Shown piece by piece: positions 45,817 through 55,310 of a stretch of 64,000 nt of DNA (position 1 is its first letter; every line of letters starts with the position of its first letter). Location: assembly GCA_020746835.1 (NCBI GenBank), contig JAGPNK010000002.1, forward strand, positions 1,612,001 to 1,676,000. The letters are read 5' to 3'. The notes beneath the pieces were generated by a model. The model was not told where the DNA came from. It was given only the letters and a program-made list of their open reading frames with translations, and did not search any database. Position numbers and translations under genes: made by a program. Source of the DNA: Stachybotrys elegans. Its lineage: Eukaryota > Ascomycota > Sordariomycetes > Hypocreales > Stachybotryaceae.

Positions 45817-45913
45817 CTTGGATTTATCCTAAGATCACAGGGCGCGAGAGCGTCTAGGTAGCTCCGTCAGGAGAGAATGTTCGATTCATTCTGTGATCAT
45901 TTCATAATCCAAG
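45817..45913 (+). ncRNA. tRNA-like terminal domain of member 1
   Basis: A 97-nt domain clamped by CTTGGAT (45817-45823) and ATCCAAG (45907-45913). Inside is a 66-nt tRNA-shaped core: 7-bp acceptor GATCACA (45833-45839) with TGTGATC (45892-45898); a D-like arm GGCGC-GAGA-GCGTC (45841-45854); a short middle arm CTCC-GTCA-GGAG (45862-45873); and a T-arm GAATG-TTCGATT-CATTC (45875-45891) that abuts the acceptor exactly as in tRNA. The middle loop is 4 nt, so it cannot be a decoding tRNA. Confidence 0.7.
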
Positions 45914-46452
45914 TGCTGAACGAACTGTTGTGGGGGATTGATGAACTTGGAATGCTGCAAAACGGGAATTCACTTCTCTTACTGACGAATTCCAGATGCC
46001 GGGCCGCTGATGGATGTCAAGCTTTAGCCGTGGAAGAAGGCTGTCGCGAAGGTCAGTGCCGCTGTCTGCTGATGATGAAGGCCAGTATCGCTGTCACTGA
46101 CGAAGATCAGGAGCCCCAGCTGTTGTAGAAGGCTATCGCTGCCGCCGACGAAGCCCTGGAGCAGCCGTGCAAGAAGCAGGATAGCTGCGGCTGTTGCTGA
46201 TGCGATGACAATGGCTGCACGCGAAGGTGTTGATCACTGGCTGTTGACAGGTATCAGGGCTGCCGGCGATGGCTGCTGTGCAGTATCTCTATTTTCATTT
46301 TTTATCGTATTGTGTTTTTATTTTCATTTTTTAAACTTTTTCTTTCCCCCTTTTTCGTCAGCTGGTTTTTGCACCCAACGTAGCCCTAACAACATGCCTT
46401 TACGTTCAGGGTTTACCTCTTCTTCGACGTTTCTGAGCAGCATCCAGACAGA
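45914..46452. other. Spacer with decayed imperfect repeats
   Basis: From about 46030 to 46280 there are imperfect repeats of the GAAGGCT-n-TCGCTG and GCTGTTG type, open in places but without a protein family. Probably decayed coding sequence or a degenerate tandem repeat. Confidence 0.4.
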
Positions 46453-47929
46453 ATGGCCACGCCAAGTCTCCGTCAGCAAACGTCCTTCGAAGGGATCATC
46501 GATCCCTCTGCTCATGATCGATTCGAACAGATCATGACGCATTTTGATGCTCCAAACACCAGCCCTAGTTCTCCCAGGCCCGAGTATAGCCATGTAAAGC
46601 TTATCCGCTGTACATATAATTACGCCCTGACTCTCGAGGCCAAGGGTAACCTCCTACGGGCCTTCTTCAAGGCTGTCCATCTCCCTTTGGATCAGCCAAT
46701 CGATATGATGGATCCAGCGTTTGAGGCCCGTCTCCGCCAGGATATATACGATTACGCAGACTTCTTATTCAACAACTTCTTCCTCCCAAGTATGTTATTA
46801 CTTCGGTTCCCACGCAGTCCGAGGACCTCCGCCGGCATCACGCACCTTCGGCCAGCCTTGTCGGAGCACCAAAGAACAGGATCAAACAATGAAGGGATCG
46901 TCACAATCACCCGTTCACCGGAGCCAGAGAACAACGAGAGGGCAGCGGCAGCGGCAGCAAAAGCGTATGTATTCGGGGGACCTGCGGTTAGCAGACTCGA
47001 TTACATACAGTTCGTCGGCCTGCCATTACGTGTGTTCTGACGAGGCTGGCCGTGTCCTGCGGGTAGCAAGGCCGCTATTGTTCTTTTCCCTCGCTGCACG
47101 CACCTGCTCCATCATTATTTCTTATTCATCTCTAACCTTTCTTCTATAGTGAGAGCAAGCGGACCTACTCCTCAATCTTCAAACTGTTCATGCCAGTCTC
47201 AGACAGAGGATACAGACAGACGAGACCCAACTCTTCGTGAGCTATGTCTCGAGCGCGATAAGAATCGATGCATAATATCAGGTGCCTTTAATTTGGACGA
47301 GGCAGAAAGGCGATATAAGGAGCACCCGAATTCACCATGCGACGATGATGGGAGGCCTCTTACTTCTTGCAGGGAATTCCATTTCCTGGAGGCAGCCCAT
47401 GTCTTGCCGCATTCCCTGGTACAGGAGGGAAAACCGGTATGGTATATTATTTGCTTTAAAAAACTTACTAATAGTTGTCTAGGACCCGCTCAAGAAAACT
47501 GCTCTTGACATTCTGAAAATGTTAGGCACTATAGAATGTACTGAGCTGGACCGTCCTCGAAATGTCATCACCCTAACGTATAGCATGCATCGGTTTTTTA
47601 GCAATTTCGATGTCTTTCTTCAGCCAGGACAATCTCCGTATGAATATCGCATTGGAAGCTATCTTCATCCAGTTATACGCCGGAATTTCTCTATACCATC
47701 CACCAAAACAATCTACCAACACGGGGGAATAGAGGCTCCCTCATCTCGACTACTGGAAATACACGCGGCCATAGCACACATATTGGAACACTCTGGAGCA
47801 GGACGGTACATCGACAAGATACTTCGAGATCTGGACGAGGTTGGTATTAGGGCAGACGGGTCTACTGAGTTGGGTCGCTTGGTGGAGGCTCGATTGCAAG
47901 GATGGCCACTTGGTGTCCGCAATGGCTAA
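46453..47929 (+). CDS. HNH nuclease domain protein (fungal HNH_2 type)
   Basis: Exons 46453-46789, 46818-46964, 47150-47436 and 47483-47929 sum to 1218 nt, 405 residues. The HNH_2 domain begins near residue 180: LCLERDKNRCIISGAFN, then FLEAAHVLPHSL with the first catalytic His, and NVITLTYSMHRFFSNFDVF with the Asn and final His. These lineage-specific HNH proteins are numerous in filamentous fungi and are often near repeats; their biological role is not established. The N-terminal half is a helical region plus a basic Gln/Arg stretch (RGQRQRQQKR). The domain residues are intact, so the gene could be functional. The 28-nt first intron is unusually short and the second, at 185 nt, is long, so the exon 1/2 region is the least certain. 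Confidence 0.75.
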
Positions 47930-48091
47930 TGTGACAAGGCGGCCGATGCCTCCATCTCTGATCGAGCCACGGGCAGAGGCTTTTCGGCGGGCATTGTCAC
48001 GGAAGCTTCCGACCGATTCTTCCTCGCTGTGACCACAGCTACAAGCGCAGACTTCTGTCAAGTGGTGGCTATTGATTTGATATCATCTTAT

Positions 48092-48206
48092 CGTTCTTCG
48101 TCGCCTTCGTCTTCGTCACCTTCGTCACCCTCGTTCTTCGTCTCCTTCGTCTCCTTCGTCTCCTTCGTTCTTCGTCGCCTTCGTCTTCGTCACCTTCGTC
48201 ACCTTT
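48092..48206. repeat. TTCGTC-based hexamer/nonamer tandem repeat
   Basis: Imperfect repeats of TTCGTC, CCTTCGTCT and CACCTTCG, immediately before the helicase fragment. Likely slippage-derived. Confidence 0.85.
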
Positions 48207-48227
48207 GTTTTCTATATCGACCTTCTT

Positions 48228-48999
48228 TTGGCGATGCTGAAGAAGACCACCCAGGATCAGAAAGATTTCAAGGTATACCTTCCACATCCTTCTAACCCTG
48301 ATTCTATGCTAACATTGGCACAGGTCGAAATCATGTCGGCCACCATGGACGCGGGCCTTTTCCAGAAATACTTCAATCAGTGCCCACCCATCGCTATCAC
48401 GGCATATTTTATCGTCAGACGGCGCCTCCTCGAAGTCGCTGGTCCGTATCCCATTGTGACACAGGTTGATCTTGTGCCTTCTCGTTTCCCTCCCTGGAGA
48501 AAATGAGATCAAAAGGGTTTGTGACATCGTCAATGAGGTAGCGGGCAATATCGAGGCCTGGCCGCTGTATTCCGCGTTGCCTGGAGGGGCTCAACATCTT
48601 GCACTGAACGATGCAGGACCTATGCGGAAGTGTATCGTCTCAACCAACATTGCCGAGACCAGTTTGACGATTGACAACGTTGTCTACGCTGTGGATTCTG
48701 GAGTATCGAGGCAGATGGTCTACAATCCTCGCCTGAACATGCACATGCTTCGCGTCCTCCCCATCTCGCAAGCATCAGCGAAGCAGCGCGCAGGCCGAGC
48801 GGGACGAACGAAGGATGGCCTCTGCTTCCGGCTTTACACCGAGAAAGCCATGGAAAGTCTGCCCGTGTCAAACCAGCCAAGTACCCTCACGGCACCGTTT
48901 CATAACGCGGCTCTACGACTCATTGCTGCTGGATACAGAAAGCTGGGAGACTTTTATTATATCACAGCACCTCATCCAGACTTAATCACGCGTGCCTGA
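48228..48999 (+). pseudogene. Fragment of a DEAH-box RNA helicase (Prp22/Prp43 type)
   Basis: The piece starts at LLKKTT, just before helicase motif III (IMSATMDAGLFQKYFNQCP after removing an intron at about 48273-48324). It lacks motifs I and II (Walker A, DEAH). A frame change follows near 48390-48480, where the expected linker is replaced by unrelated residues. The frame then resumes with SLPGENEIKRVCDIV, STNIAETSLTIDNVVYAVD and motif VI QASAKQRAGRAGRTKDG, and ends after ITAPHPDLITRA. The C-terminal ratchet and OB domains are missing. With half of each RecA domain gone and an internal shift it cannot be an active ATPase. It is probably a relic of a duplicated spliceosomal-type helicase gene. 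Confidence 0.8.
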
Positions 49000-49844
49000 G
49001 ATATCGTATGGGCATCTGACTTCAACACTTACTATATAGTTTCCTGGATTCTGTTGGCCTAAATTCAGCATCACTGTACTCGGCATTGTTAATTACCCAG
49101 ACAACAGTAGTGGCTTGACTGTTCATCGAGGGAGGGATATGTTAATTAAGCGAAGCTGGAAAGTTCTCGTTAAACTATTTGGTGCCTTCAACCTTGCCGG
49201 CAGCCCTCGTCCTAAACTTTTTCCACGGCCAAAGCTCGAGACCTTCATGAGTGGCAGCTGTGGTTAGCTTTAGCTGGCAATCTGATGTGGGCTCAACTCC
49301 CAGCATTGCTGGCTATTATATTACAATTGAGCGAGAGGATATGTGAACGTACCATTCACCAACGCTGATCTGACGTGTCTTGTCAGGGCTGGTCATAAGC
49401 AACGTACTGAGCCCAAGGTACCGAGATCAAGAAGCTTGGCATACCCAGACTGAGTCAACGAGGACGGATACTGTCGCACAGCCAGTGGAAGGCTTCAGAC
49501 TGGGGAGGCTAACTTGCACAATATATGATGCACTTCATGAGGGCGGGGACTGCAGAATAATGAATCGTCTATAATAAAATGTCAGCAACAGTGGCAGGTC
49601 TACCAGGATGAGTGGTGAGGTAGGCTATGGGTGTAAAGTTTTAGGCTTGAACGGTGAAGATAGCATCAATAGAGAACAAAACCAACCAGAGCCCTAGAGA
49701 GCTTTGTCGCACCAAAGACATTCGATTTCCAAAGGCTTATTGTGCCAATATACCTTTCAGACTGGACGGAGGACCTGTAGATCCAATCAAGGATTGTAAA
49801 TGCAAAGTGATCATCATCGCAGCCAACAAGAGCTACCGGTAAAA
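49000..49844. other. AT-rich intergenic region, no gene seen
   Basis: Between the helicase relic and the tRNA-like domain of member 2. Only short open frames; nothing recognised. Confidence 0.5.
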
Positions 49845-49940
49845 CTTGGATCTTGGAATGCAGTGCAAATCGAATGCACTTCTCAAGAAGGCCGAAGCCC
49901 AAGTGAGACCACCAGGGCAGACTTAGGATATAAATCCAAG
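49845..49940 (-). ncRNA. tRNA-like terminal domain of member 2
   Basis: A 96-nt domain. Reading the minus strand it is clamped by CTTGGAT (49940-49934) and ATCCAAG (49851-49845). The T-arm GTGCA-TTCGATT-TGCAC (49879-49863) has a stem unlike those of members 1 and 3 but pairs perfectly. Upstream are small arms GGC-TTCG-GCC (49899-49890) and TTC-TTGA-GAA (49889-49880). The regular 7-bp acceptor of the other copies is not seen; a 5-bp CTTGG/CCAAG pairing (49903-49899 with 49856-49852) may replace it. Confidence 0.6.
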
Positions 49941-49967
49941 GAACCATAAGGCACCTGCAGCAGGCCT

Positions 49968-50165
49968 GAGCCTAGCAAAGGACCAAAGCCCAGCAAGAGA
50001 CCAAAGCCTACAGAAGACCTAAGCCTGGCAGAGGAGAAAAAGGCCTCGCGGCCAAATGTCTCAAGGCGAAAGCCCAGAGGAGTACCTGTGTAGAGCGAGA
50101 GAAGGACCTCGTGGTCTCGGGGGTCCCCCCCCCTAAAGTGTTTTGATGAAACGGAAAGGCCGTTT
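49968..50165 (-). ncRNA. Tandem mini-hairpin array in member 2 3' region
   Basis: Hairpins read on the minus strand: AAACGG-CCTTT-CCGTTT (50165-50149), GACC-ACGA-GGTC (50116-50105), GGGC-TTTC-GCCT (50075-50064), GGCC-GCGA-GGCC (50053-50042), AGGC-TTAG-GTCT (50026-50015), AGGC-TTTG-GTCT (50009-49998), GGGC-TTTG-GTCC (49991-49980), and a TCAG-loop hairpin near 49970. Wobbles are G-U in this sense and would be A-C on the other strand. Confidence 0.65.
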
Positions 50166-50216
50166 AGCTTTGAAGGTTTGTCAGAGTCAAGACAACAACA
50201 GGAAGGCTTACTTACA
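50165..50216 (-). other. 3' UTR intron of member 2
   Basis: On the minus strand CATGTAAGTAAG is followed by TCTTGACTCTGAC and a TTCAAAG acceptor, about 42 nt after the stop. This matches the introns after the stop of members 1 and 3. Confidence 0.5.
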
Positions 50217-50257
50217 TGCATTTCGACCTTTAGTCCTCTCAAATAATTTCGTCTTCT

Positions 50258-50972
50258 TCATCGTCGTCGGTTGGTGTCATAGAACCATCGTATTTCTCCA
50301 GCAGGATCGGCAGCGGCAGCATTGGCGGCGGCGGCAGGAGGAGGACGAGCGGCAGCGGCAGCAGCAGCAACAGGAGGAGGAAGAAAAGGAGGAGCAGGGT
50401 CTACGCCCATGATTGCGCTCATCCTGACATGAATCGTGGCGAGAATAGCCTGAATCTCATTGGGTGCCATATCGGCACGTGAATCAAGAATGGCAGCGGC
50501 AGCGGCATAAGCAGCGGCAGCGGCTGCGGCATGAGCTGCGGCAGCGGTGGGAGGAAGAGCGTCGGGGGCATTGCCGTGACCAGCGCGTTGATCGAGGACT
50601 TGGGCTTCCGGACGCTGTACCTCTTGTTAGTGCTGGAAATGCATGATGGATATATTTAAAACATGCCCTGGCTGCTTGGTTTGCAGTGATTGCCCTGTTA
50701 CGGTACCACCAACCCACGAGAAGTTGGAGCGCTGCGGAAGCCCTCTCGCGACTCTCGAAGGCAATCCAGACTCGTCCGCGATGACTTCGATTTGGGGCGT
50801 CTGCTGGTTCCCAAGAGAATTGCGCGTCTGCTGGGCTGTTCATCTGCGTCCGACACGCAGCTTCAAACCTCTCGGGGCTCTCCCGATAGGGAATATTCCC
50901 TATCATAAGCAGTCGTCTACTTGAGCGAGCCAACCGAATCCGGGCCTCGAATTCTGCGCTTGGTGGTGCCAT
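50258..50972 (-). CDS. Island family member 2: RRM-like domain plus Ala-rich tail
   Basis: Exons (minus) 50972-50667 and 50620-50258 sum to 669 nt, 222 residues. The RRM-like part is collinear with member 1: FEARIRLARSSRRLLMIGN, then FEAACRTQMNSP, then HRGRVWIAFESRERASAAL and WYRNRAITANQA. The intron (50666-50621) has a GC donor (GCATGT) and a GAG acceptor after CACTAAC; with it both exons join in phase 0, without it exon 1 runs into an unrelated frame. Exon 2 encodes an Ala-rich stretch, the helical block ILDSRADMAPNEIQAIL, which aligns with members 1 and 3, and a Pro/Ala tail ending WFYDTNRRR. The GC donor could lower splicing, so the product may be rare. The role is unknown; an RNA-binding fold is inferred. 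Confidence 0.65.
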
Positions 50973-51013
50973 GATGATAATTTTGTTGTTGTTGTTGTTT
51001 TGGATGCGTGAAT

Positions 51014-51052
<39 letters not shown>

Positions 51053-52082
51053 TGGAATGGCGTGTTTGCAGTGTGGTTGTAGGTTCTTTTGGAGGAAAGG
51101 GAAAGAAGAAGGAAGAAGACGAGTGGGAGCTCTGACCCCGGTCACTAAGCGAGCGCTTGTAATGGTCCCTTTATTGTTTGGCTCTGTTACATGAACTTAG
51201 TAACTCAATCTTCTCTCATACCAGCTCCCATCTTTGCCCCTGTGCGGACTGCATATCCAACAGTATGGATCAGTGCTTGACAGCTGCAAGCAGGCAACAG
51301 CAAACTGAGAGCAAACAGAGGGGAGGTGAGCGCGAGAAGTAAATCACGTGTTTCTTGACACACAGAAGAAGCACCAAACTTCTTATTTAGGGCCAATGGA
51401 GGTTTTTACAAACTTGGATGCTCGGCTGGCAGCACCTGGCATACATGCCTCTTGCTATGCAAAGGCACACATTGCAGCAAGCACACCAGATTACAGGTGC
51501 AATGAGGATACAAGTACCCTACAAGGCCTGGCCCTTTAACTTAATCCCGAGGCCTACAGCACACCGCAATGTTCGAAACAACAGCACAGCATGGCCAGAT
51601 AACACGCAGGGAACAACCGCCTCGCTATACAGCCATACACTAGACTATACAAGCTGGCAGTGTAGCTACTGTATGTTTGCAATTAGGTATACAAACTAAT
51701 TGCAAAGTACTTGCAAGTGATGTATTATGTGTTTGACGTCCTACACTGCACGTCCCCGGTGCCAAACTTACTGCGGGTCACGTGTAGTTCCTGTTTGTTG
51801 CAACCTCCAGGCGATATGCCAATGCATCAACTCGATATTCTGTGAGGCCTGAGTTGTATTGATAGAATATTATTAAATTTTCTAATGCTCCGTGCTTGTA
51901 TGGAACAATAGGAACACCCTTCACCAACCTCTGGCATCTTTCGTGGTGATCAACTCGAGTTTCACAATCAGACAGATCGTTATGTCATATCATTTCATTA
52001 ACTAATCTGATACAAGACACTAAACTATGACAAAGGAAAGCTCATCGCGGTCATATCGCCTTCAAAACAGATGTTCCCCATC
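50973..52082. other. Intergenic; leader of member 2, no other gene seen
   Basis: Next to 50973 is the CA-rich leader of member 2: AAC triplets at 50984-51000 and (GT)18 on the plus strand, that is (CA)18 in the transcript. The remainder to 52082 is AT-richer with no recognisable gene. Confidence 0.55.
51015..51051. repeat. (GT)18 microsatellite
   Basis: Lies in the leader of island family member 2, read as CA repeats in the sense direction. Confidence 0.9.
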
Positions 52083-53335
52083 TTACAATCCGTGGTGTCC
52101 CTCCCGGCGGGTGTGACCGTTGTATGCCGCATTCGGAGGGCCAACATGCTTCTGCAGGACCGACGGTGGCACCTGAGCAGCATCCGTGGGATCCCTGTGC
52201 ATCATGCCATCGGTGTTTGTTCTGGGCTACCGTCAGATATCCATTCCTTGGGCCGCCCCGTGGCACGATGCGCGTGCGCATGTTTCGCAGATGCCACTTA
52301 CTGGCGGGAGTAGGTCTTGTCGCGGCCGAGGGTCTTTGAACCGTCCATGTCCGAGTCGACCTTTGGATCAATTGAATTGAGCATGTCGGACTTGTGAGGG
52401 CCTGCCGTGTTTGGCGCAGGGCCGGGACCGCTGTTGTTGAAGCCGGTGCCATGGGCGCCATGGGCAAGGCCAGAGGTGCCAGTGGTGGTGTTGACATTGC
52501 TATTGCGAGTGTTTGAAAGATCACTGTCCGTCATTGGGTCGACTTTGTTTGCAATGTTGGAGCTGTGCGGGCCTGCAGTTCGTGAAGCCGGGCCAGGGCC
52601 GCTGGCATTGTAGCCGGTAGTACCGTGGGCGGTAGAGTGGCTGTTAAGACCGGAAGTGCCCGTGGTGTGGGCGTTACTAGTCAGCCCAGTGGTTCCAGTC
52701 GTGTTAGAGCTGCCTGTGCGAGGGTCCAACTTGTTCATGGTGTTGGAGTTGTGGACAGGGCCGGTGCCGTGGGTGGTGGAGTGGCTGTTAAGGCCGGAGG
52801 TGCCCGTGGTGTGAGTGTTACCAGTGAGGCCGGTGCTGGTGTCAGTAGGCACACGGGGATCCAACTTGTTAGCGGCGTTGGAGTTGTGAACGGGGGCGGT
52901 GCCGTGGGTGGTTGAGTGGTTGTTGAGACCCGAGGTGCCGGTGGTGTGAGTATTACCAGTGAGGCCAGTACCGGTACCAGTGTTGGTACGAGGATCCAAC
53001 TTGTTGGCTGCGTTGGAGTTGTGGACAGGGCCAGTGCCGGTGGTGTGGGAGCCAGTGAGGCCAGATGAGGTGTTGCCTCCATAGGTGTAGTTATCACCAG
53101 ACGTGTATGTGCCGTCATGAGCGCCAGTGGTTGTTGTGTGTGCAGCCCGGCCGTCCCGGTCACTATCGATCCTTGGATCAGCTGGTAGCAATTAGCAAGA
53201 GCTTCCATGGGAAGAGATAAGTTGGTTCATACCGGCATTTCCGACTCGTGAAGCGTGCGGACCGTGTGACCCCTCCGGGGCCGAGGCCTTGTTGGGGGTG
53301 ATGGCGTCCTTAACCTTGTGAACGATGGAAGACAT
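52083..53335 (-). CDS. Hydrophilic LEA-like repeat protein
   Basis: Exons (minus) 53335-53233, 53181-52302 and 52221-52083 sum to 1122 nt, 373 residues. It starts MSSIVHKVKDAITPNKAS and carries repeated units built on GPHxSNxANKxDPR: GPHASRVGNAADPRIDSDRD, GPVHNSNAANKLDPR (three close copies), GPHSSNIANKVDPMTDSD and GPHKSDMLNSIDPKVDSD, separated by Gly/Thr/His/Asn-rich linkers (TGLTGNTHTTGTSGL). It has no Cys, no signal peptide and no membrane segment. Such proteins are often named 'cell surface protein' or LEA-like in related fungi and are induced in spores and stress, acting as cytosolic protectants; the function is not proven. The third exon is supported by phase and by its content (DAAQVPPSVLQKHVGPP). 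Without it the frame stops at a TAA overlapping a perfect GTAAGT donor. Confidence 0.78.
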
Positions 53336-54784
53336 GCTGGCGGTGTTTTGAGATTGTGTTAAGATTGAATGTGTGTAAGTGTTTGATGATGCTTCTAACT
53401 TTGTAAGAAGTGGTTGAAGATGATGGTTGTTGTTGTTGTGTTTTGTGATGATGATGAGATGATTTCATTTCGACGACGAGACGACCTCTTTATACCGAAT
53501 CGACCACCATAGATCCGGCCCCCTGGACATGATTGAAGCCATAGCTGCTCTCCTGTCACACGTCAAAAACAGGGAACGGCGATATGCGTGCAGGTTCGTA
53601 GGCATTGGGCTTGATTCCGTCATAGATGGCACCTCGGCTTCACGGCAGCTTGGCGCCCACGGTACATCAACGATGAGACTCTCCACAAGCCCGCCTTGGC
53701 CCAGGCCATAGCGAAGCGAAGCGAAGCGGAAAGGGCGTAGAACGGCGGCGGCGTGGCTAAGCTCAGATGCCGGGAGTACTAGCCACAAGAGACGGGTCCT
53801 CAGGGGTAGATCATGCCTAGCCTCAGACAAAGAAGGCCAACAACGACGTGTGGCTTGCGTAGGGATGGCGAAGGAGTGGAGAGGTTTGCGGCTCAGTGTG
53901 CGTCATGATGTGGTTGGCATCGAGTCGACAGGGACGGAGGTTTTGGTCCAAGGTCACCCCGCCAAGATATGGGTGAGGGTTGAACATAAGTGGGTCCACG
54001 GAAAACCAGCCGATGCAATGAAACGCTTAGCCCTGCAAATTATGTCACTTGCCCGTCATCACTGGCCTGCCGTGGCTGGTGCGCAACGATCAAGGAGCTT
54101 CTTTTTGCGCCACATCGCTCATGATCGTCAATTGTGGCTCACTGTACATACTATGATAGACACTTGACAGACAATATGTATGGGGACAGAAGAGAGAGAG
54201 AGAAAAAGAGGAAAAGATGAACGGGCACGTTTTGGGAGTGGGATCTCGATCTCGGATAGCCCTGTCAATTTGGGTGCATGTTGGGAAATCGCCATGCACA
54301 GGTACAAGCGCATGGGTTTATGCAGAATCGGCCATCGACGGTGTCATCATTCTGATGTATTTACTGTACATGCTTGCTCAATTACTTCACAGCGGGGAAA
54401 TGAAGACTGATTGGAGGAATTACTTTTACATTTTACTTTATGGTAGTGCTGCCGTGAAACGGCGGGTATCAACTGTCCTTTGCCTTGTGATGCCGTCGAG
54501 CTTCCATGCCCACCCCGATACATGGCCAGGTCTCGAGCGGCGAAAATAGCCCCAAACTCCAATTCTCCCGACAAAGAAAGTGTGTCGCTGTGCAACCCAA
54601 GCAAGGAAATCCCCAACTCTAAAATATAGCCATGACGCTATGGCGTAACCATTAGGGCATGCGGCAGGTGATGTGCCTTGGCCAAGAAAGAAACGAGAGG
54701 GCGAGAGGGGGTAGTCGGACGGAGACGGAGAACAAGGCAAGTACAGGAGACGCAGAGCGAATGTGAGTTCGGCAAAGACCGGGG
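53336..54784. other. Intergenic region, no gene seen
   Basis: GTTGTT- and GATGAT-rich leader just above 53336, then 1.3 kb with no supported exon. Confidence 0.5.
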
Positions 54785-55310
54785 TCAGACAATCGTCAGC
54801 TTCTCGGGCTGTGATGGCTGGGATGGCTGGGACTCTTGCTGCTCCAAGCGCATCTGTCCAAGAAAGCCGAGCGTCGCCGACAGTAGCCAACCAGTGGCGG
54901 ATAGGATGATGAAAACGACAGCGGCCTCGGTGTCGTGGCATGAGCCGGTGCTCTTGTAAAGACTGGAGCAGTCGGTTCCCACACCCTACATCTCATTAGC
55001 ACAGGCATGCATGTTATGGCAGGGCTGGACTTACAAAGATGAGTGAGGCAAAGATTCCCCACCAGACAAGACTGAAGATGATGTCGATCGGCCACAGGAT
55101 AAAGTAGAGAGGGAAGAAGAGCCAGATAAAGGCGGCAAAAATGGAAACCGATGACACGCACTCGATGGTGAAGAGGAGATCGCGGCCGTTTCCATCAATG
55201 CCACCTTCCAGCAGGTTGACCGAGTTGATGATGACGACGACAATGGCCGAGATGAGTTGTAACGATCGGAATGCCCAGCTCCAGGCTCGGTGCGAAGCGG
55301 GAACGCTCAT
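54785..55310 (-). CDS. MARVEL-like four-helix membrane protein
   Basis: Exons (minus) 55310-55035 and 54985-54785 sum to 477 nt, 158 residues. Four hydrophobic segments are visible: LQLISAIVVVIINSVNLLE, VSIFAAFIWLFFPLYFIL, DIIFSLVWWGIFASLIF and AAVVFIILSATGWLLSATL. A short extracellular loop, DCSSLYKSTGSCHDTEA, carries two Cys between helices 3 and 4, as is usual in fungal MARVEL proteins. The C-terminal tail is Gln/Ser/Pro-rich. MARVEL proteins sit in plasma-membrane or vesicle domains and shape membranes. ATG 55310 (MSVPASHRAW) gives the expected short cytosolic N-terminus. Confidence 0.8.

Noticed and set aside
45817..45913. Ordinary tRNA gene
   Set aside because: The T-arm and acceptor fit, but the middle arm has a 4-nt loop, the D-arm loop is GAGA, and there is no clear A box, so it is tRNA-like, not a decoding tRNA.
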